A DNA stretch of 64,000 nt from CBDCMJ01 sp965224325 (GCA_965224325.1 CBDCYT010000003.1:62001-126000), one strand, 5' to 3'; shown: positions 52,927-62,148, counted from the first letter of the stretch. Notes: generated from the letters alone by a model not told the origin. A program made the numbers and translations.

Positions 52927-52982
52927 TGTCAGCCGGCGCCAATGGTTCCCCGGCCAGACTAACATCTATGCAGGCGGTGGCA

Positions 52983-54242
52983 ATGCCGGACGCTGAAAAT
53001 CAGGCTCCCGAAAAGACCGAGCCAGGCAATGTCGTAACGTTCAAAGACCAGGCCTATGCTGTGGCCACCCAGGTCCCCGGCTTGGACGCCGGCAGCTTGG
53101 CCAACGCCCAGCGCCTTGTGGGCGTAGATTACCGCGGGGCGCGAGCCCTCATAGAGATCACTCGAGATAATATCCGCGACTTCTGCAACTACATGGGAAG
53201 TGAGAACCCGATGTTCCTCGATCCCGGCTACGCTGCCAACACCCGGTGGCGGGGAATCATAGCACCCCCGGCCATGGTGGGCCAAGCCATCATCGCTCCG
53301 GGGTTGCGCGGCATACAGTGGATTTACGCCGGCATAGAGTGGGAATTCTTCCGTGTGATGCGCCCAGGTGAGGTTATCTCGCAGCGAGGTAGGCTATTGG
53401 ACGCTGTGGAGAAAAGGGGCACGACCGTGCCCCGCATGATTCTGCAAATTGGGCGTGTTGATTGCGAGGGGGAGGACCGAGCCGTGGTGGCCAGGTCCCG
53501 CGTTTATCATATGCGCACCCCCAGGCGGCAGGCCCCCGGCGGAATGGCCTACAGCGTCAAACCCCACCGCTGGGCGTCCGAGGAACTGGCTAAGCTGGAA
53601 GAGGAAATGTTGTCTGAGACGCCCCGGTGCGGCCAGACCAGGTACTGGGAAGAGGTCGAAGAGGGCGAGGCAATGCCCCGAGTTACCTACGGACCTCTAC
53701 GGGTGGTCGAGATCGGCCTCACCGGAAGCTACACTGATTCAGGCGCCTTCAGCGGCGACGGAGTGGCCCACAACGGGGCCCACGTATACCAGATTCTAAA
53801 CCGCCGCCGCCACCCCGCGGACACCTTTGTGGACCCGGAAACAGGGGTTCAAGACCATCCGCACCGTGGCCATTGGGAACGCTTCATGGCCCACGAGGTG
53901 GGAATGCCCGGAGTCTACGACATGGGGCCTCAGCGGGTCTCCTGGCTGTGCCGCTATATTACCGATTGGATGGGCGACGACGCGTTCCTGGTGCGGCTGT
54001 CTGCACACTTGCGCCGTCCCAATATCGTGGGTGACGTCGCTCGCATCCATGGCACGGTTCAACGCAAGTGGGTTGAGAACGGCGTTCATCTAGTGGAGTG
54101 TGAAATGCGGGCGGTAAACCAACGGAACGAAATCATCATGCCCGGTAGCGCTGTCGTTTCACTCCCCACCATCCATGGACCGTCCATCCAATGCGTAACC
54201 CCACAAGTCCCGATTGAGTCTCTTTTCCAGGACAACGGGTAA
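52983..54242 (+). CDS. MaoC-like (FAS1-like) dehydratase, subunit 1
   Basis: A 419-residue double-hot-dog protein. The N-terminal half has YMGSENPMFLDPGYAANTRWRGIIAPPAM in pieces, the GDxNPxH-like block of FAS1-type/MaoC dehydratase domains; the C-terminal half has GSYTDSGAFSGDGVAHNGAHVY in pieces and WLCRYITDWMGDDAF. GGCGGTGG precedes ATG 52983. It is followed by a paralogue with a seven-base gap. The pair likely hydrates or dehydrates an enoyl-CoA in catabolism, as a heteromer. Confidence 0.85.
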   Translation: MPDAENQAPEKTEPGNVVTFKDQAYAVATQVPGLDAGSLANAQRLVGVDYRGARALIEITRDNIRDFCNYMGSENPMFLDPGYAANTRWRGIIAPPAMVGQAIIAPGLRGIQWIYAGIEWEFFRVMRPGEVISQRGRLLDAVEKRGTTVPRMILQIGRVDCEGEDRAVVARSRVYHMRTPRRQAPGGMAYSVKPHRWASEELAKLEEEMLSETPRCGQTRYWEEVEEGEAMPRVTYGPLRVVEIGLTGSYTDSGAFSGDGVAHNGAHVYQILNRRRHPADTFVDPETGVQDHPHRGHWERFMAHEVGMPGVYDMGPQRVSWLCRYITDWMGDDAFLVRLSAHLRRPNIVGDVARIHGTVQRKWVENGVHLVECEMRAVNQRNEIIMPGSAVVSLPTIHGPSIQCVTPQVPIESLFQDNG

Positions 54243-54249
54243 CCGGTCC

Positions 54250-55365
54250 ATGTCACGGGATACGTCCCCTTTCACCGCAGTTACCCAGCAGTCGTTGGCA
54301 GAGGCCCACGCCCTAATAGGGGCGCCGCAGCGGCGCGCTCAGCACAACAAATCGGTCAGCCTAGCTTCGATCAGACGGTGGGCCAAGAGCATCGGCGATC
54401 GTAATCCTTTGTGGCTGGACCAGGAATATGCGCGGCCCGGGCCCGAAGCTGAGATGGTAGCGCCTCCGTGCTGGCTGTACACGGTGCATGACACCTGCGT
54501 CGCGCCCAAATTTCCCGGGCTCCACGTGATTTATGGTGGTTGCGCCTGGGAATTTTACCGTCGGCTGAGGGTTGGAGAGGATGTCGAAGCGCAGTCCCGG
54601 CTGACAGGAGTGTTGGAGAAATCGGGCCGGTTCTGCGGGCCAATGGTCCTGCAAACCGGTGAGACCGTCTTCTCCGATGAGCACGGGCAACCCGTGGCTA
54701 AAGCGATTTCCCGTGTGTTGCGGACCCCGCGCGCGGAGGCCGTCGCAGCCGGGAAATACTCGGACTGGAAGAAGCACGTCCTAACCTCGGAAGAGTCCAA
54801 TGCAATTGAGAACGCCTATGACGCCGAGCAGATTCGCGGCAACGAGCCCCGTTACTGGGATGACGTCCAAGAAGCGGAGGCGCTCCCAACCATTGTCCGG
54901 GGACCGCTGACCTCCGAAGAAGTGATCCAGTTTATGGGCGCCACCAGTCCCAGCCTGGGTTTCAAGCAGTTCCTCCGCTTCCGGCAGCGCCACCCTGATG
55001 CCGCCTTCTTGGATGAGGAAACTGGTTCTTGGGAAAGCTGGGAAGCGTCGTTGCTGCGAGACGACGTAGCCCAAAGGTTCGGCTTCCCCTTTGCCCACGA
55101 TGCGGGCATCGATCGTATTTCCTGGCTGTCCAATATGCTGACAAATTGGATGGGAGACCACGGGTTTCTCAAGGCCCTCGACGTCACCCTGACCCTTCCC
55201 AACGTGTACGGCGACGCTACCTGGTGCCTGGGCCGCGTGGCCCGCAAATTCCGCCAGGATCAGGAACACCTAGTCGAGTTGGAAGTGTGGTGCAGCAATC
55301 AACGTGCCCAGCAAACGGCTCACGGACGGGCAACTGTGCTTTTGCCAAATAAGGACGGCGGCTGA
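54250..55365 (+). CDS. MaoC-like (FAS1-like) dehydratase, subunit 2
   Basis: A 371-residue paralogue of the upstream gene, sharing IGDRNPLWLDQEYARPG, MVAPPCWLY, YGGCAWEFYRRLRVGE, EPRYWDDVQEAEALP and ISWLSNMLTNWMGDHGF. The hydratase residues differ between the two copies, so one may be structural. The start ATG 54250 lies seven bases after the preceding stop. It ends eight bases before the DUF2007 gene. Confidence 0.85.
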   Translation: MSRDTSPFTAVTQQSLAEAHALIGAPQRRAQHNKSVSLASIRRWAKSIGDRNPLWLDQEYARPGPEAEMVAPPCWLYTVHDTCVAPKFPGLHVIYGGCAWEFYRRLRVGEDVEAQSRLTGVLEKSGRFCGPMVLQTGETVFSDEHGQPVAKAISRVLRTPRAEAVAAGKYSDWKKHVLTSEESNAIENAYDAEQIRGNEPRYWDDVQEAEALPTIVRGPLTSEEVIQFMGATSPSLGFKQFLRFRQRHPDAAFLDEETGSWESWEASLLRDDVAQRFGFPFAHDAGIDRISWLSNMLTNWMGDHGFLKALDVTLTLPNVYGDATWCLGRVARKFRQDQEHLVELEVWCSNQRAQQTAHGRATVLLPNKDGG

Positions 55366-55373
55366 GGTGTCGT

Positions 55374-55733
55374 ATGGCGCACTCTAGTCCCCTGCGACGA
55401 AAGCAGATTCGCCTGACCATGTTCAACAATGAACCAATGGCTAGATTGGCCGAGCAGCGTCTCCGTCAAATGGGCATCCCGTGCTTCATCCAGTCATTGC
55501 GCGGAGGGCCGGGTTTGTGGGGCTCGGCCTACAACCTCCCCCACGACCTACTGGTTTATGAGTCCGACGAGACCCAGGCCAGGCAAGTTCTGGAGTTGGA
55601 ACCAAGGCAGCCGTCGGATGGAGAAGGTTCGAATGACCAACGGCCTTCCGGCTCGAACCAGGGTCAGGTTCTAGCAGGCGCCGTTTTGGTGTCAATGCTC
55701 TTGCTTATTATGGTTTTGGCCCTGTCCCGATAG
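55374..55733 (+). CDS. DUF2007-like protein with C-terminal membrane anchor
   Basis: A 119-residue protein. Residues about 12-75 match the DUF2007 (putative signal-transducing) domain: FNNEPMARLAEQRLRQMGIPCFI and DLLVYESDETQARQVLE. A polar linker follows and then one hydrophobic helix, VLAGAVLVSMLLLIMVLAL, near the end. GAGGTG at 55364-55369, overlapping the previous stop, indicates coupling to the MaoC-like operon. Function unknown. Confidence 0.78.
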   Translation: MAHSSPLRRKQIRLTMFNNEPMARLAEQRLRQMGIPCFIQSLRGGPGLWGSAYNLPHDLLVYESDETQARQVLELEPRQPSDGEGSNDQRPSGSNQGQVLAGAVLVSMLLLIMVLALSR

Positions 55734-56146
55734 TTGGGATAGGATATGAGCAGCCGCCATCGATCAGTAAAACCTCCCCGCCGAACCTGTCTCAGAAGTC
55801 TCTACTCACGATTTTGGGCGGACGCAACCTGACGGGTTACTATTATTAACCGCCCAAATCAATATTCACCGCTTAAACCAGTATTGAATGCGGCTTAATA
55901 ACCCGTCATTCCCGCGAAGCTTGTCCCCGGCCCCGATCGGGGAGCGGGAATCCAGACTCAATAACCCGTCATTCCCGCGAAAGCGGGAATCCAGAAAGGT
56001 AGGAGGCTGGAGGACTCAGCTCTATGAGACAAGCTCCGCCCTGAACTCGTGCCAAGACCGGGAATCACCGCCGGCGTATTTACCATAGGCGCCAGGCCAA
56101 TGGCCGGTCTCGCGAGGCCCATTTCATTCCTGGAGACGACTTCATT
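55734..56146. other. Non-coding interval with family B repeat
   Basis: About 410 bases. The family B element (55845-56036) occupies the middle. No gene, and no clear promoter for the HAD gene. Confidence 0.45.
55845..56036. repeat. Family B repeat element (copy 2)
   Basis: A 192-bp version of the element at 41130-41263. It shares the ATTAACCGCC start, the AGTATTGAATGCGGCT segment, GAAAGGTAGGA and ATGAGACAAGCTC, but has an extra 20-bp direct repeat at the left and a second AATAACCCGTCATTCCCG palindrome unit. Long core at 55904-55951, short core at 55970-55993. Confidence 0.7.
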
Positions 56147-56848
56147 ATGACTTCAGCGGCCCTGGAATCCGTTCAAGCTGTGACTTTCGACATGTACGGC
56201 ACGCTGCTAGACCTGGGGGCCACCTTCGGCCCAGGGTTCAGCGAGTTTCTGAGGGCCAAGGGCTCGTCCCGCGACGCGGCAGAGATTGTCCAACTATGGG
56301 AAACCGTCTACCTTCGGGAGAGCATGGTGGACACTATGCTGGGGCGGGGACGCACCCTGTTTCAGCAAATCCGGCGGCAGTGCCTAGGCCAAGTGTTTTC
56401 CCATCTTGGCATTGCGTACACCCGGGACGAGATAGAGGAATTGTTGACCACCCACGCCAGAGTAAGCCTCTTTCCCGACGTCCAAGAGGGCCTGCAGGCC
56501 CTCCGGGGAAAATTTACCTTGGCCGTGCTCTCCAACGGAGATCTGGCGGCCTTGGAGGGGGCAGCCAGCGACTTGGCCATCCCCGTGGACCGGATCATCT
56601 CCGCAGAGCAAGCTGGGGTCTACAAACCCCATTCGGCCGTCTACAACGCGGCTACGCAAAACTTGAATCTGCCGCCTAACCGGATCCTTCACGTCGCCGC
56701 CCATCCCTGGGACGTTCGAGGCGCCATGGCCTCCGGGTTCCTGGGCGCCTATGTCAATCGCGACAATGTTCCCTTCTACGAAGCGCCGCCACAACCGGAC
56801 TTGGAGGTATCCCGCCTGACCGACTTGGCGAGCGGGCTTGGAGTTTAG
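56147..56848 (+). CDS. HAD-superfamily haloacid dehalogenase (type II-like)
   Basis: A 233-residue HAD hydrolase. The nucleophile Asp is in VTFDMYGTLLD, the Ser/Thr motif is VLSNGD, Lys is in AGVYKPHSAVY, and the acidic motif is HVAAHPWDVRGAMASG. The order and length fit L-2-haloacid dehalogenases, although many relatives are phosphatases. Monocistronic, near the decayed genes. Organohalogen use is plausible in context. Confidence 0.88.
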   Translation: MTSAALESVQAVTFDMYGTLLDLGATFGPGFSEFLRAKGSSRDAAEIVQLWETVYLRESMVDTMLGRGRTLFQQIRRQCLGQVFSHLGIAYTRDEIEELLTTHARVSLFPDVQEGLQALRGKFTLAVLSNGDLAALEGAASDLAIPVDRIISAEQAGVYKPHSAVYNAATQNLNLPPNRILHVAAHPWDVRGAMASGFLGAYVNRDNVPFYEAPPQPDLEVSRLTDLASGLGV

Positions 56849-57196
56849 TTCGCTGTCAATTGGAAATCGGACGGTGTGACATTGCCTGCTTCCCGGCAGA
56901 GGCGAGGCGATTCCCAGCGACCATCCATAGGCCTCGGAATTCCCCCCCGGATCGGTCCTTCAAGTCGTGGCCGCCTTTGGCGTCCTGACCATCAGCCTGT
57001 TGCGGCTGGCAGGGCAACCAAACATCGCCGCCGCCACGCCGCTCACCCATACGACGCCATGGCAATGCTTAGAGCCTCTGTTTGACAATTGAAAGACCGC
57101 AGCCTTCCGCGGCAAGACCGTAGAAAACCCGGGACCAGTCTCAATTGAACTATTACCAGACGGAGCCGTCGCCAGGTTAGTGGAATTAATCACGGT
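56849..57196. other. Non-coding interval
   Basis: About 350 bases between the HAD gene and the decayed membrane gene. No gene or strong hairpin recognised. Confidence 0.4.
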
Positions 57197-57899
57197 TTAT
57201 AACACCGCCAATACTGTGGTGACGATGCCCGCCAGTAAAAGGGCCACAGCGCAAAAGAGGTCGACGTTGATCCAGCCCCGCCGCAGGAAAGCCAGCCCCA
57301 CTTTCTTGTAGACCACCAGGGCTACCGGAAACATCACCAGCACCATAGCTGCGGTGTGCACTCCTAACCCGATGCCTCAGGCCGCTGACGTGTCGGCCAA
57401 GTCCAGGTCCCAGGCGTGGTGCGACAGTTGCTCCGCAGCGGACGGGCCCTTCTCTTCCAGGTTCAAGATTATCGGGGCCAGTATCAGTCCAGCCCCATGG
57501 GAAGTGGCCATAAGGAAAGACCAGAGGAACAGGTCGCGGCCGTTGACCCGCATCCCAACCCACCGGGGATGCCAGTAGTAGCGGAGCAGCTTGTAAGCCC
57601 CGAACAGCAGCAGGACCGACCCGGCCCCTATGCGGACAGCGCTGAGAGGGACGAATGAACCGATGAGCGCCAAGAGAACAGCTACCACCGCCAACGAGGC
57701 GGCATGGCCGCCGGCGACGAATATCAACGCCAGTGAGATAGCCCACCCGCTGCCCTGCTGAAGCCCCAGCGCCACGGCAAAAAGCCAACCCATGGCCGGG
57801 TTCAGCCCGTGTACCGCCCCGAGCGCAGCCAGGCCGGCCAGCGGCCCTAGCGATATCAGGGCCGCCGGTTCACCGTGCAGTAGTGGGACAAAAAGGCAT
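57197..57899 (-). pseudogene. Membrane protein with in-frame TGA
   Basis: One minus-strand reading frame runs from about 57890 to a TAA at 57199-57197 but is interrupted by TGA at 57379-57377. The upstream part reads GAVHGLNPAMGWLFAVALGLQ and HGAGLILAPI; the part after the stop reads GVHTAAMVLVMFPVALVVYKK and RRGWINVDLF, so both belong to one polytopic membrane family (no function known to me). Upstream the frame has no start codon; the only ATG nearby (57899) is in another frame just before a T5 run. Both lesions suggest a dead gene. Sequencing error could explain one, less easily both. Confidence 0.7.
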
Positions 57900-57932
57900 T
57901 CCGAGGAAATCTAAGTTAAACGCTGGCAGGGG

Positions 57933-59266
57933 TCATGGATAGCAGAAGGAATCGGACGAAGCGTCTCCCCCTTCCAGGCGCAGCGGATGGGCCCGAGCTT
58001 CTCCGAAATCGATGAAGAAGTCGGGGTCCAACTCCATTCCGCCATCGGGGGTGGCGTTGATCTTGATCATCCAACCGCTCAGGCCGGGATAGAAAACATC
58101 GTCCCAGGAACTGTACAGTGAATTGGTGGCGTAGACCCGGCGGCCATCGCGGCTGATCTCCACCATTTGCGGCGCTCCGGACAACGGTCCAGCCTTGGGG
58201 CGCGCTCCCTTTGGAACGATTCCGCCAACCTGTACCGTGCCGGTGTGCTTGGGGTTGAATGGGTCGGACACGTCGTATTGACGCAACTCGCTGGTGCCCC
58301 AGCAGGAAACGTAGAGGAACTTATCGTCCACGGATAGGTCCAAGTCGGTGACCAAGGGAGGCACAGCCCCCAGCGGCTTAAGCGCCTCAGGCAGCAGGTC
58401 GGGGTCGGCCAGTTCGGCGGGTATTTCTATGATCTTGGTGGCGGCCCACTTGCCCTCCTCCAAGTACCATGTCCAGACGGAGCCGGATAGGTCGTTGGCG
58501 TTCACGACTACGTCAAGGAATCCGTAAGCCTTGGACGGGTTATGGGCCGGCCGAAGCTCCAAGGCCATTTGATATTCAGACCCCAAGTCCACCTCTTGCA
58601 AGTGGCGGCGGCGGCGCAGGTCCCAGAAGTGAATCTTATGTCCATAATTGTGGTTCACCATGTGTTCCAGCACTGGGCCGTTCTCAAACATATCCGGGGC
58701 GCCCCACTCGCTGGTCATGGCCACGTCTAACCCAATGTGCCGCCAGAAATCGTAGGACAGCACCTGCGGGCCTCGGTCAAGCTCCCATCAGCCCAAAGGC
58801 TCGAAGGTGTTGTGGTCGATGCGCAAGATGCCGCCCGGCGACCCGCCATCGGCCGATCCAATGCCGTTGAGATAGATGGTGTCGGGTCCGCGGTGCACCG
58901 TGTGAAGGCGGCTGTAGCCGGCGCGGGCAAAGATAGTTTCGGGCTCGATTTTTTTGCCAGCTTGGGGTTATAGGGATCGGGCTTGGTGTCGAGAATGTAG
59001 ATGCGGGAGGTCCGTAAGGTGGGCACCACCAGGTAGCGGCGCTCGAGGTGTGGGTGCGGGGCGTAGGGGCACAGAGCGGAACTGCACGCGTTCTAACCGA
59101 AGTGGTGCAACTCATCTCCCACGTTGGGGAGGTGAAGAGCGCTGACTATTTGGCTATAGGTTGGTGACTACGGGTCCAGGTCGACCACCGTCATCTGGTC
59201 CGGACTGCCGTTCACGTTCAGAGTGGCGCAATAGCCGAGGCGCTCCGGAGGGGCTTCCGTGGCCAT
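57933..59266 (-). pseudogene. Selenium-binding protein 56 / methanethiol oxidase-like, decayed
   Basis: The C-terminal 276 residues (58763 to 57933) are intact SBP56 sequence (TSEWGAPDMFENGP, KIHFWDLRRR, ISRDGRRVYATNSLYSSWDD). The N-terminal part continues upstream with clear homology (VVDLDP-SPTYSQ, LPNVGDELHHFG-NACSS, RRYLVVPTLRTSRIYILDTK) but is broken by TAG at 59170-59168, TAG at 59095-59093 (where the family has Trp), a one-base deletion in a run of seven A (plus-strand T7 at 58949-58955), and TGA at 58790-58788. SBP56 enzymes oxidise methanethiol. The start would be ATG 59266. Confidence 0.82.
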
Positions 59267-59916
59267 CTTAGGTGAAGGATAGAAGGTCGGATCGGGGGGT
59301 TAAGAGGGCCATAGTCTGACTCCTAGCTTCACTGAAATAGCGCCTTAGCTCTAAGCTGCTTAGGGCGTTCTGGCACATGGTGCCAGCTAATTTCCCGCCG
59401 TACCACTTCCGCAGGGTCTTTTCATTCTTCCATCATTGCCGCCTTCCGTCATTCCCGCTCCCCTATCGGGGTCGGGGACAAGCTTCGCGGGAATGACTGA
59501 AACCATGCGAGCCAGCCCAGAAAATGAAAAGGCCCTGACTTCCGGCTTTGGCGCTGCGTGATGTTCCGGTTTTTCCACGGGTCTTGAGCCGATAACGTCT
59601 TACCTACCCGGTTGACGCCTAAGCCAGTTCCTCCTTTTTTCGAACAGAATGTTAGTCCTTTTCCCACCGGCGATGGAAGTTTAAGATAGGGAAGGGTCAA
59701 GTGCATCCGGATGTTGTATGAGATTTGTTCGTCATTGAATACTTGGTCCGGCGGGGGATAACTTCCTCTCAACGCCCCATGAAGCGCAGCAGAAATACGG
59801 GGATTTCGCCCAAGTGTTGGCCGGGGCAGCAAAGCAGGCCCTCGTATTTACCGGCCCGCGCATTTATCAGCCCGGGCATTTATCAGAAAGAATGCCGGCT
59901 AAACAAGGAGTGTGAT
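59267..59916. other. Non-coding interval with family A element
   Basis: About 650 bases. It contains the short hairpin CTGGCAC-ATG-GTGCCAG (near 59370-59387) and the family A element at 59412-59537. No gene recognised before the TTG start at 59917. Confidence 0.45.
59412..59537 (+). repeat. Family A element, compact, with 7-bp target duplication
   Basis: A 126-bp element with terminal inverted repeats CAGGGTCTTTTCATT (59412-59426) and AATGAAAAGGCCCTG (59523-59537), one mismatch in 15. It is flanked by ACTTCCG on both sides (59405-59411 and 59538-59544). Inside: the 14-bp CTTCCGTCATTCCCGC motif, then the palindromic core in reverse, then GAAACCATGCGAGCCAGCCC. This is the cleanest copy. Confidence 0.85.
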
Positions 59917-60570
59917 TTGTCCATTAGATACGGGATAGGAATCTCGTTGGAACCGGGTTTCACCTCGCTGGCCTACCGGGCCCGCCAGCTAATCTGCGGC
60001 CAATACGCCAGCTGGGCGGCGGAAATGAACATGGTCTACCTTCCGGTGTCCCACGCGTCCGGGTTCTTCCAGTGCCCCGAGTCCGCCTCAACTTTGTTGG
60101 ATGCCGGTCTTGCGTCCATAGCTGCCGATAGCCGGAAACGGACGCCCCAGTTCGGCATGTCCCATCTGGGCGTTGGGACTTCCTTCGGCGCTGCCGGTCA
60201 CATATTCCTGGATTTTGCGACCCCCCAAAGCCAGTTGGTCCTCCCTTCGCTGCGCGATTCGATAGACCGCCTGCTGGGCACGACCTTGGGGATTGTGTCA
60301 GGTTCAGCCTCTGAGATTGTGTTCGATTCGGAAGGGAAGATTCCGCTCCATCTCCCTCTGATGCAATACGCTAAGCTCCCCGCTGCCGTCTTTGAAGACG
60401 CGGTGGAGTTTGCCCAAGCTGTCGTAACCGACCTCCGGGCGCCAGCCGACACAAAGGCATGGAGGTTGCTGCTTCTTAGATTTGACTCCGAAGCAGCCGG
60501 AGACAATTGGAGCGGCGGGGGTTGGGCCGCAGACCTGCGCTGGGAGTTGCTGGCCAGCCATCCCCTGTGA
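59917..60570 (+). CDS. Hypothetical protein
   Basis: A 217-residue protein starting at TTG 59917, six bases after AAGGAG; the product begins with SIRYGIGISLEPGFTSLAYR. A GISLEPGFTSLAYRARQ start and a buried FGAAGHIFLDFATP segment suggest a compact alpha/beta fold. I could not assign a family; a distant 2H-phosphoesterase relation was considered but the HxT/S motifs are absent. It is followed by an LLM gene that has its own promoter. Confidence 0.75.
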   Translation: MSIRYGIGISLEPGFTSLAYRARQLICGQYASWAAEMNMVYLPVSHASGFFQCPESASTLLDAGLASIAADSRKRTPQFGMSHLGVGTSFGAAGHIFLDFATPQSQLVLPSLRDSIDRLLGTTLGIVSGSASEIVFDSEGKIPLHLPLMQYAKLPAAVFEDAVEFAQAVVTDLRAPADTKAWRLLLLRFDSEAAGDNWSGGGWAADLRWELLASHPL

Positions 60571-60747
60571 CGGAGAGGTTCCAACAGAGCTTAGCGCAGA
60601 GCCGCTGGAGAACGCTCAGCCGAGCCAAATCTTTGCCGGACGAATGCCCGATCAAAGCCCTGTCCAGCTAGGCTGGGCAGGGTAGTCGCGTTATTAAAGA
60701 AAGCGGCTGCGTCCCTAGCCCAAGCTCATGCAATCACCTTGCCTGGG

Positions 60748-60756
60748 TGCTATAAT
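60748..60756 (+). promoter_or_regulatory. Extended -10 promoter of the terminal LLM gene
   Basis: TGCTATAAT at 60748-60756; no good -35. The leader to ATG 60848 would be about 85 bases and holds a short ATGGGAACCAA direct repeat. Confidence 0.45.
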
Positions 60757-60847
60757 GCTGCTGCGCGCTATCTATGGGAACCAAGGCCATGGGAACCAAA
60801 GAGCTCGCGGGACGCCCAAGGTCAAAGTCCTAGCCTGGGAGGAAACA

Positions 60848-62128
60848 ATGTTCATCGGCTACTTTACCGAACGGCCCTATCAAGACCCGGATTCGGGCTA
60901 CTTTGGGGCGACCGGTCTTCCAATCATGGACTTGAAGGTCAGTAACGAGATCTATGACTCGGAGTTGGCCGCCCGCCTATACAACCGTTACCTGGACGAG
61001 AAGCTCTACGCCGAGGAGATGGGATTCGACGGTTTGATGCTCAACGAGCATCACAACACCCCGTTCTGCATGGGTGGCGCCATGAACGTGGAGGCTTCCA
61101 TCCTGGCGAGAATCACCACCAAGGCGAAAATAGTTTTGCTGGGCAATATCATCCCCATCTGGGATGACCCATTGTGGCTGGTTGAGCAACTGGCCATGAT
61201 TGACGTGATCTCTCACGGCCGGCTCGTGTCCGGCTGGGTCCGAGGGACTGGGCGCGAGAGTGTTTCTCACAATGCCCCGCCAACGTACAACTGGGAACGG
61301 TTCAAGGAAGCCCACGAGTTCATAGTGAAGGCTTGGACCACGCCCGGCCCCTTTCGCTGGGAAGGTAAGCATTATCAATACCGGCACGTTAACCCATGGG
61401 TGGTCCCCTATCAGAAGCCCCATCCCCAGGTGTGGCTGCCGGGTGTGATTAGCCGCGACTCTTTGATGTGGGCGGCGGAAAAACGCATCCCATACGTTAT
61501 GCTCTCCACCGAGCTTGAACCTACCAAGCAGGCATTCCAGCTTTATCACGACACCGCAGCCGAGCATGGATATGAGGCAGGGCCGCAGAACCTGGGGTAC
61601 TTGTGGAAAGTCCACGTGGACGAAACGGAGGAGCTGGCCGAGGAAGCGGGAAGGAAGTTCGTACAAGGTCCCAGCAATCCCTTCCTGGCGGGCAACGAAG
61701 GCACTGTGAACCCCGCGCTGTTGCGACTGCCCGGTCTCACCTCGCGGACCAGAGTGCTGCCGACCCAGGCGTTTTCCACGGCCAACCGGGGCGGAGTGGC
61801 GGGCGTATTGGGCCGTCCCTATGAGCAGCAGACCCAGGATTACACCATCATTTCGGGCACCCCCAAGACGGTGATCCCCAAAATACGCCACGTCTTGGAA
61901 TACCTACGGCCGGGCAGTGTCTTCTTCTGGGACGGCGACGGCGCCATGTCCCACGACGACGCCATGCGGAGCCTCCGGCTCATGGGCCAGGAAGTAATAC
62001 CTGCCGTCCGGGAAATCGCCAAAGAGCTGGACCTGCCCAGTTCCTTTGAGGTCGATCCGGCAACCGGCAAACCCATAGACTCCGTGCCGGTTAACAGCCA
62101 GCCTGCAGCACAGCAACCAGCTGACTAG
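60848..62128 (+). CDS. LLM class flavin-dependent oxidoreductase
   Basis: A 426-residue luciferase-fold enzyme beginning MFIGYFTERPYQDPDSGYFG. Family blocks: MGFDGLMLNEHHNTPFCMGG, IPIWDDPLWLVEQLAMIDVISHGRLVSGWVRGTGRE in pieces, and KPHPQVWLPGVISRDS. A Gln/Ala/Pro tail closes it. GGGAGG at 60838-60843 fixes the start. It resembles LLM enzymes found in large paralogue sets of marine Chloroflexota. A strong hairpin terminator follows. Confidence 0.93.
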   Translation: MFIGYFTERPYQDPDSGYFGATGLPIMDLKVSNEIYDSELAARLYNRYLDEKLYAEEMGFDGLMLNEHHNTPFCMGGAMNVEASILARITTKAKIVLLGNIIPIWDDPLWLVEQLAMIDVISHGRLVSGWVRGTGRESVSHNAPPTYNWERFKEAHEFIVKAWTTPGPFRWEGKHYQYRHVNPWVVPYQKPHPQVWLPGVISRDSLMWAAEKRIPYVMLSTELEPTKQAFQLYHDTAAEHGYEAGPQNLGYLWKVHVDETEELAEEAGRKFVQGPSNPFLAGNEGTVNPALLRLPGLTSRTRVLPTQAFSTANRGGVAGVLGRPYEQQTQDYTIISGTPKTVIPKIRHVLEYLRPGSVFFWDGDGAMSHDDAMRSLRLMGQEVIPAVREIAKELDLPSSFEVDPATGKPIDSVPVNSQPAAQQPAD

Positions 62129-62148
62129 GTTACTCCCACGGGACACCG

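Noticed and set aside
57377..57379. TGA as selenocysteine codon
   Set aside because: No selenoprotein family match, no SECIS-like hairpin seen, and the same gene has lost its start codon.
57933..59266. Genetic-code change (stop codons read as sense)
   Set aside because: Both TAG and TGA are involved together with an indel, while all other genes in the window end normally at TAA, TAG and TGA.
60977..61891. 304-codon minus-strand ORF opposite the LLM gene
   Set aside because: It is a shadow of the 60848-62128 gene with no family similarity.
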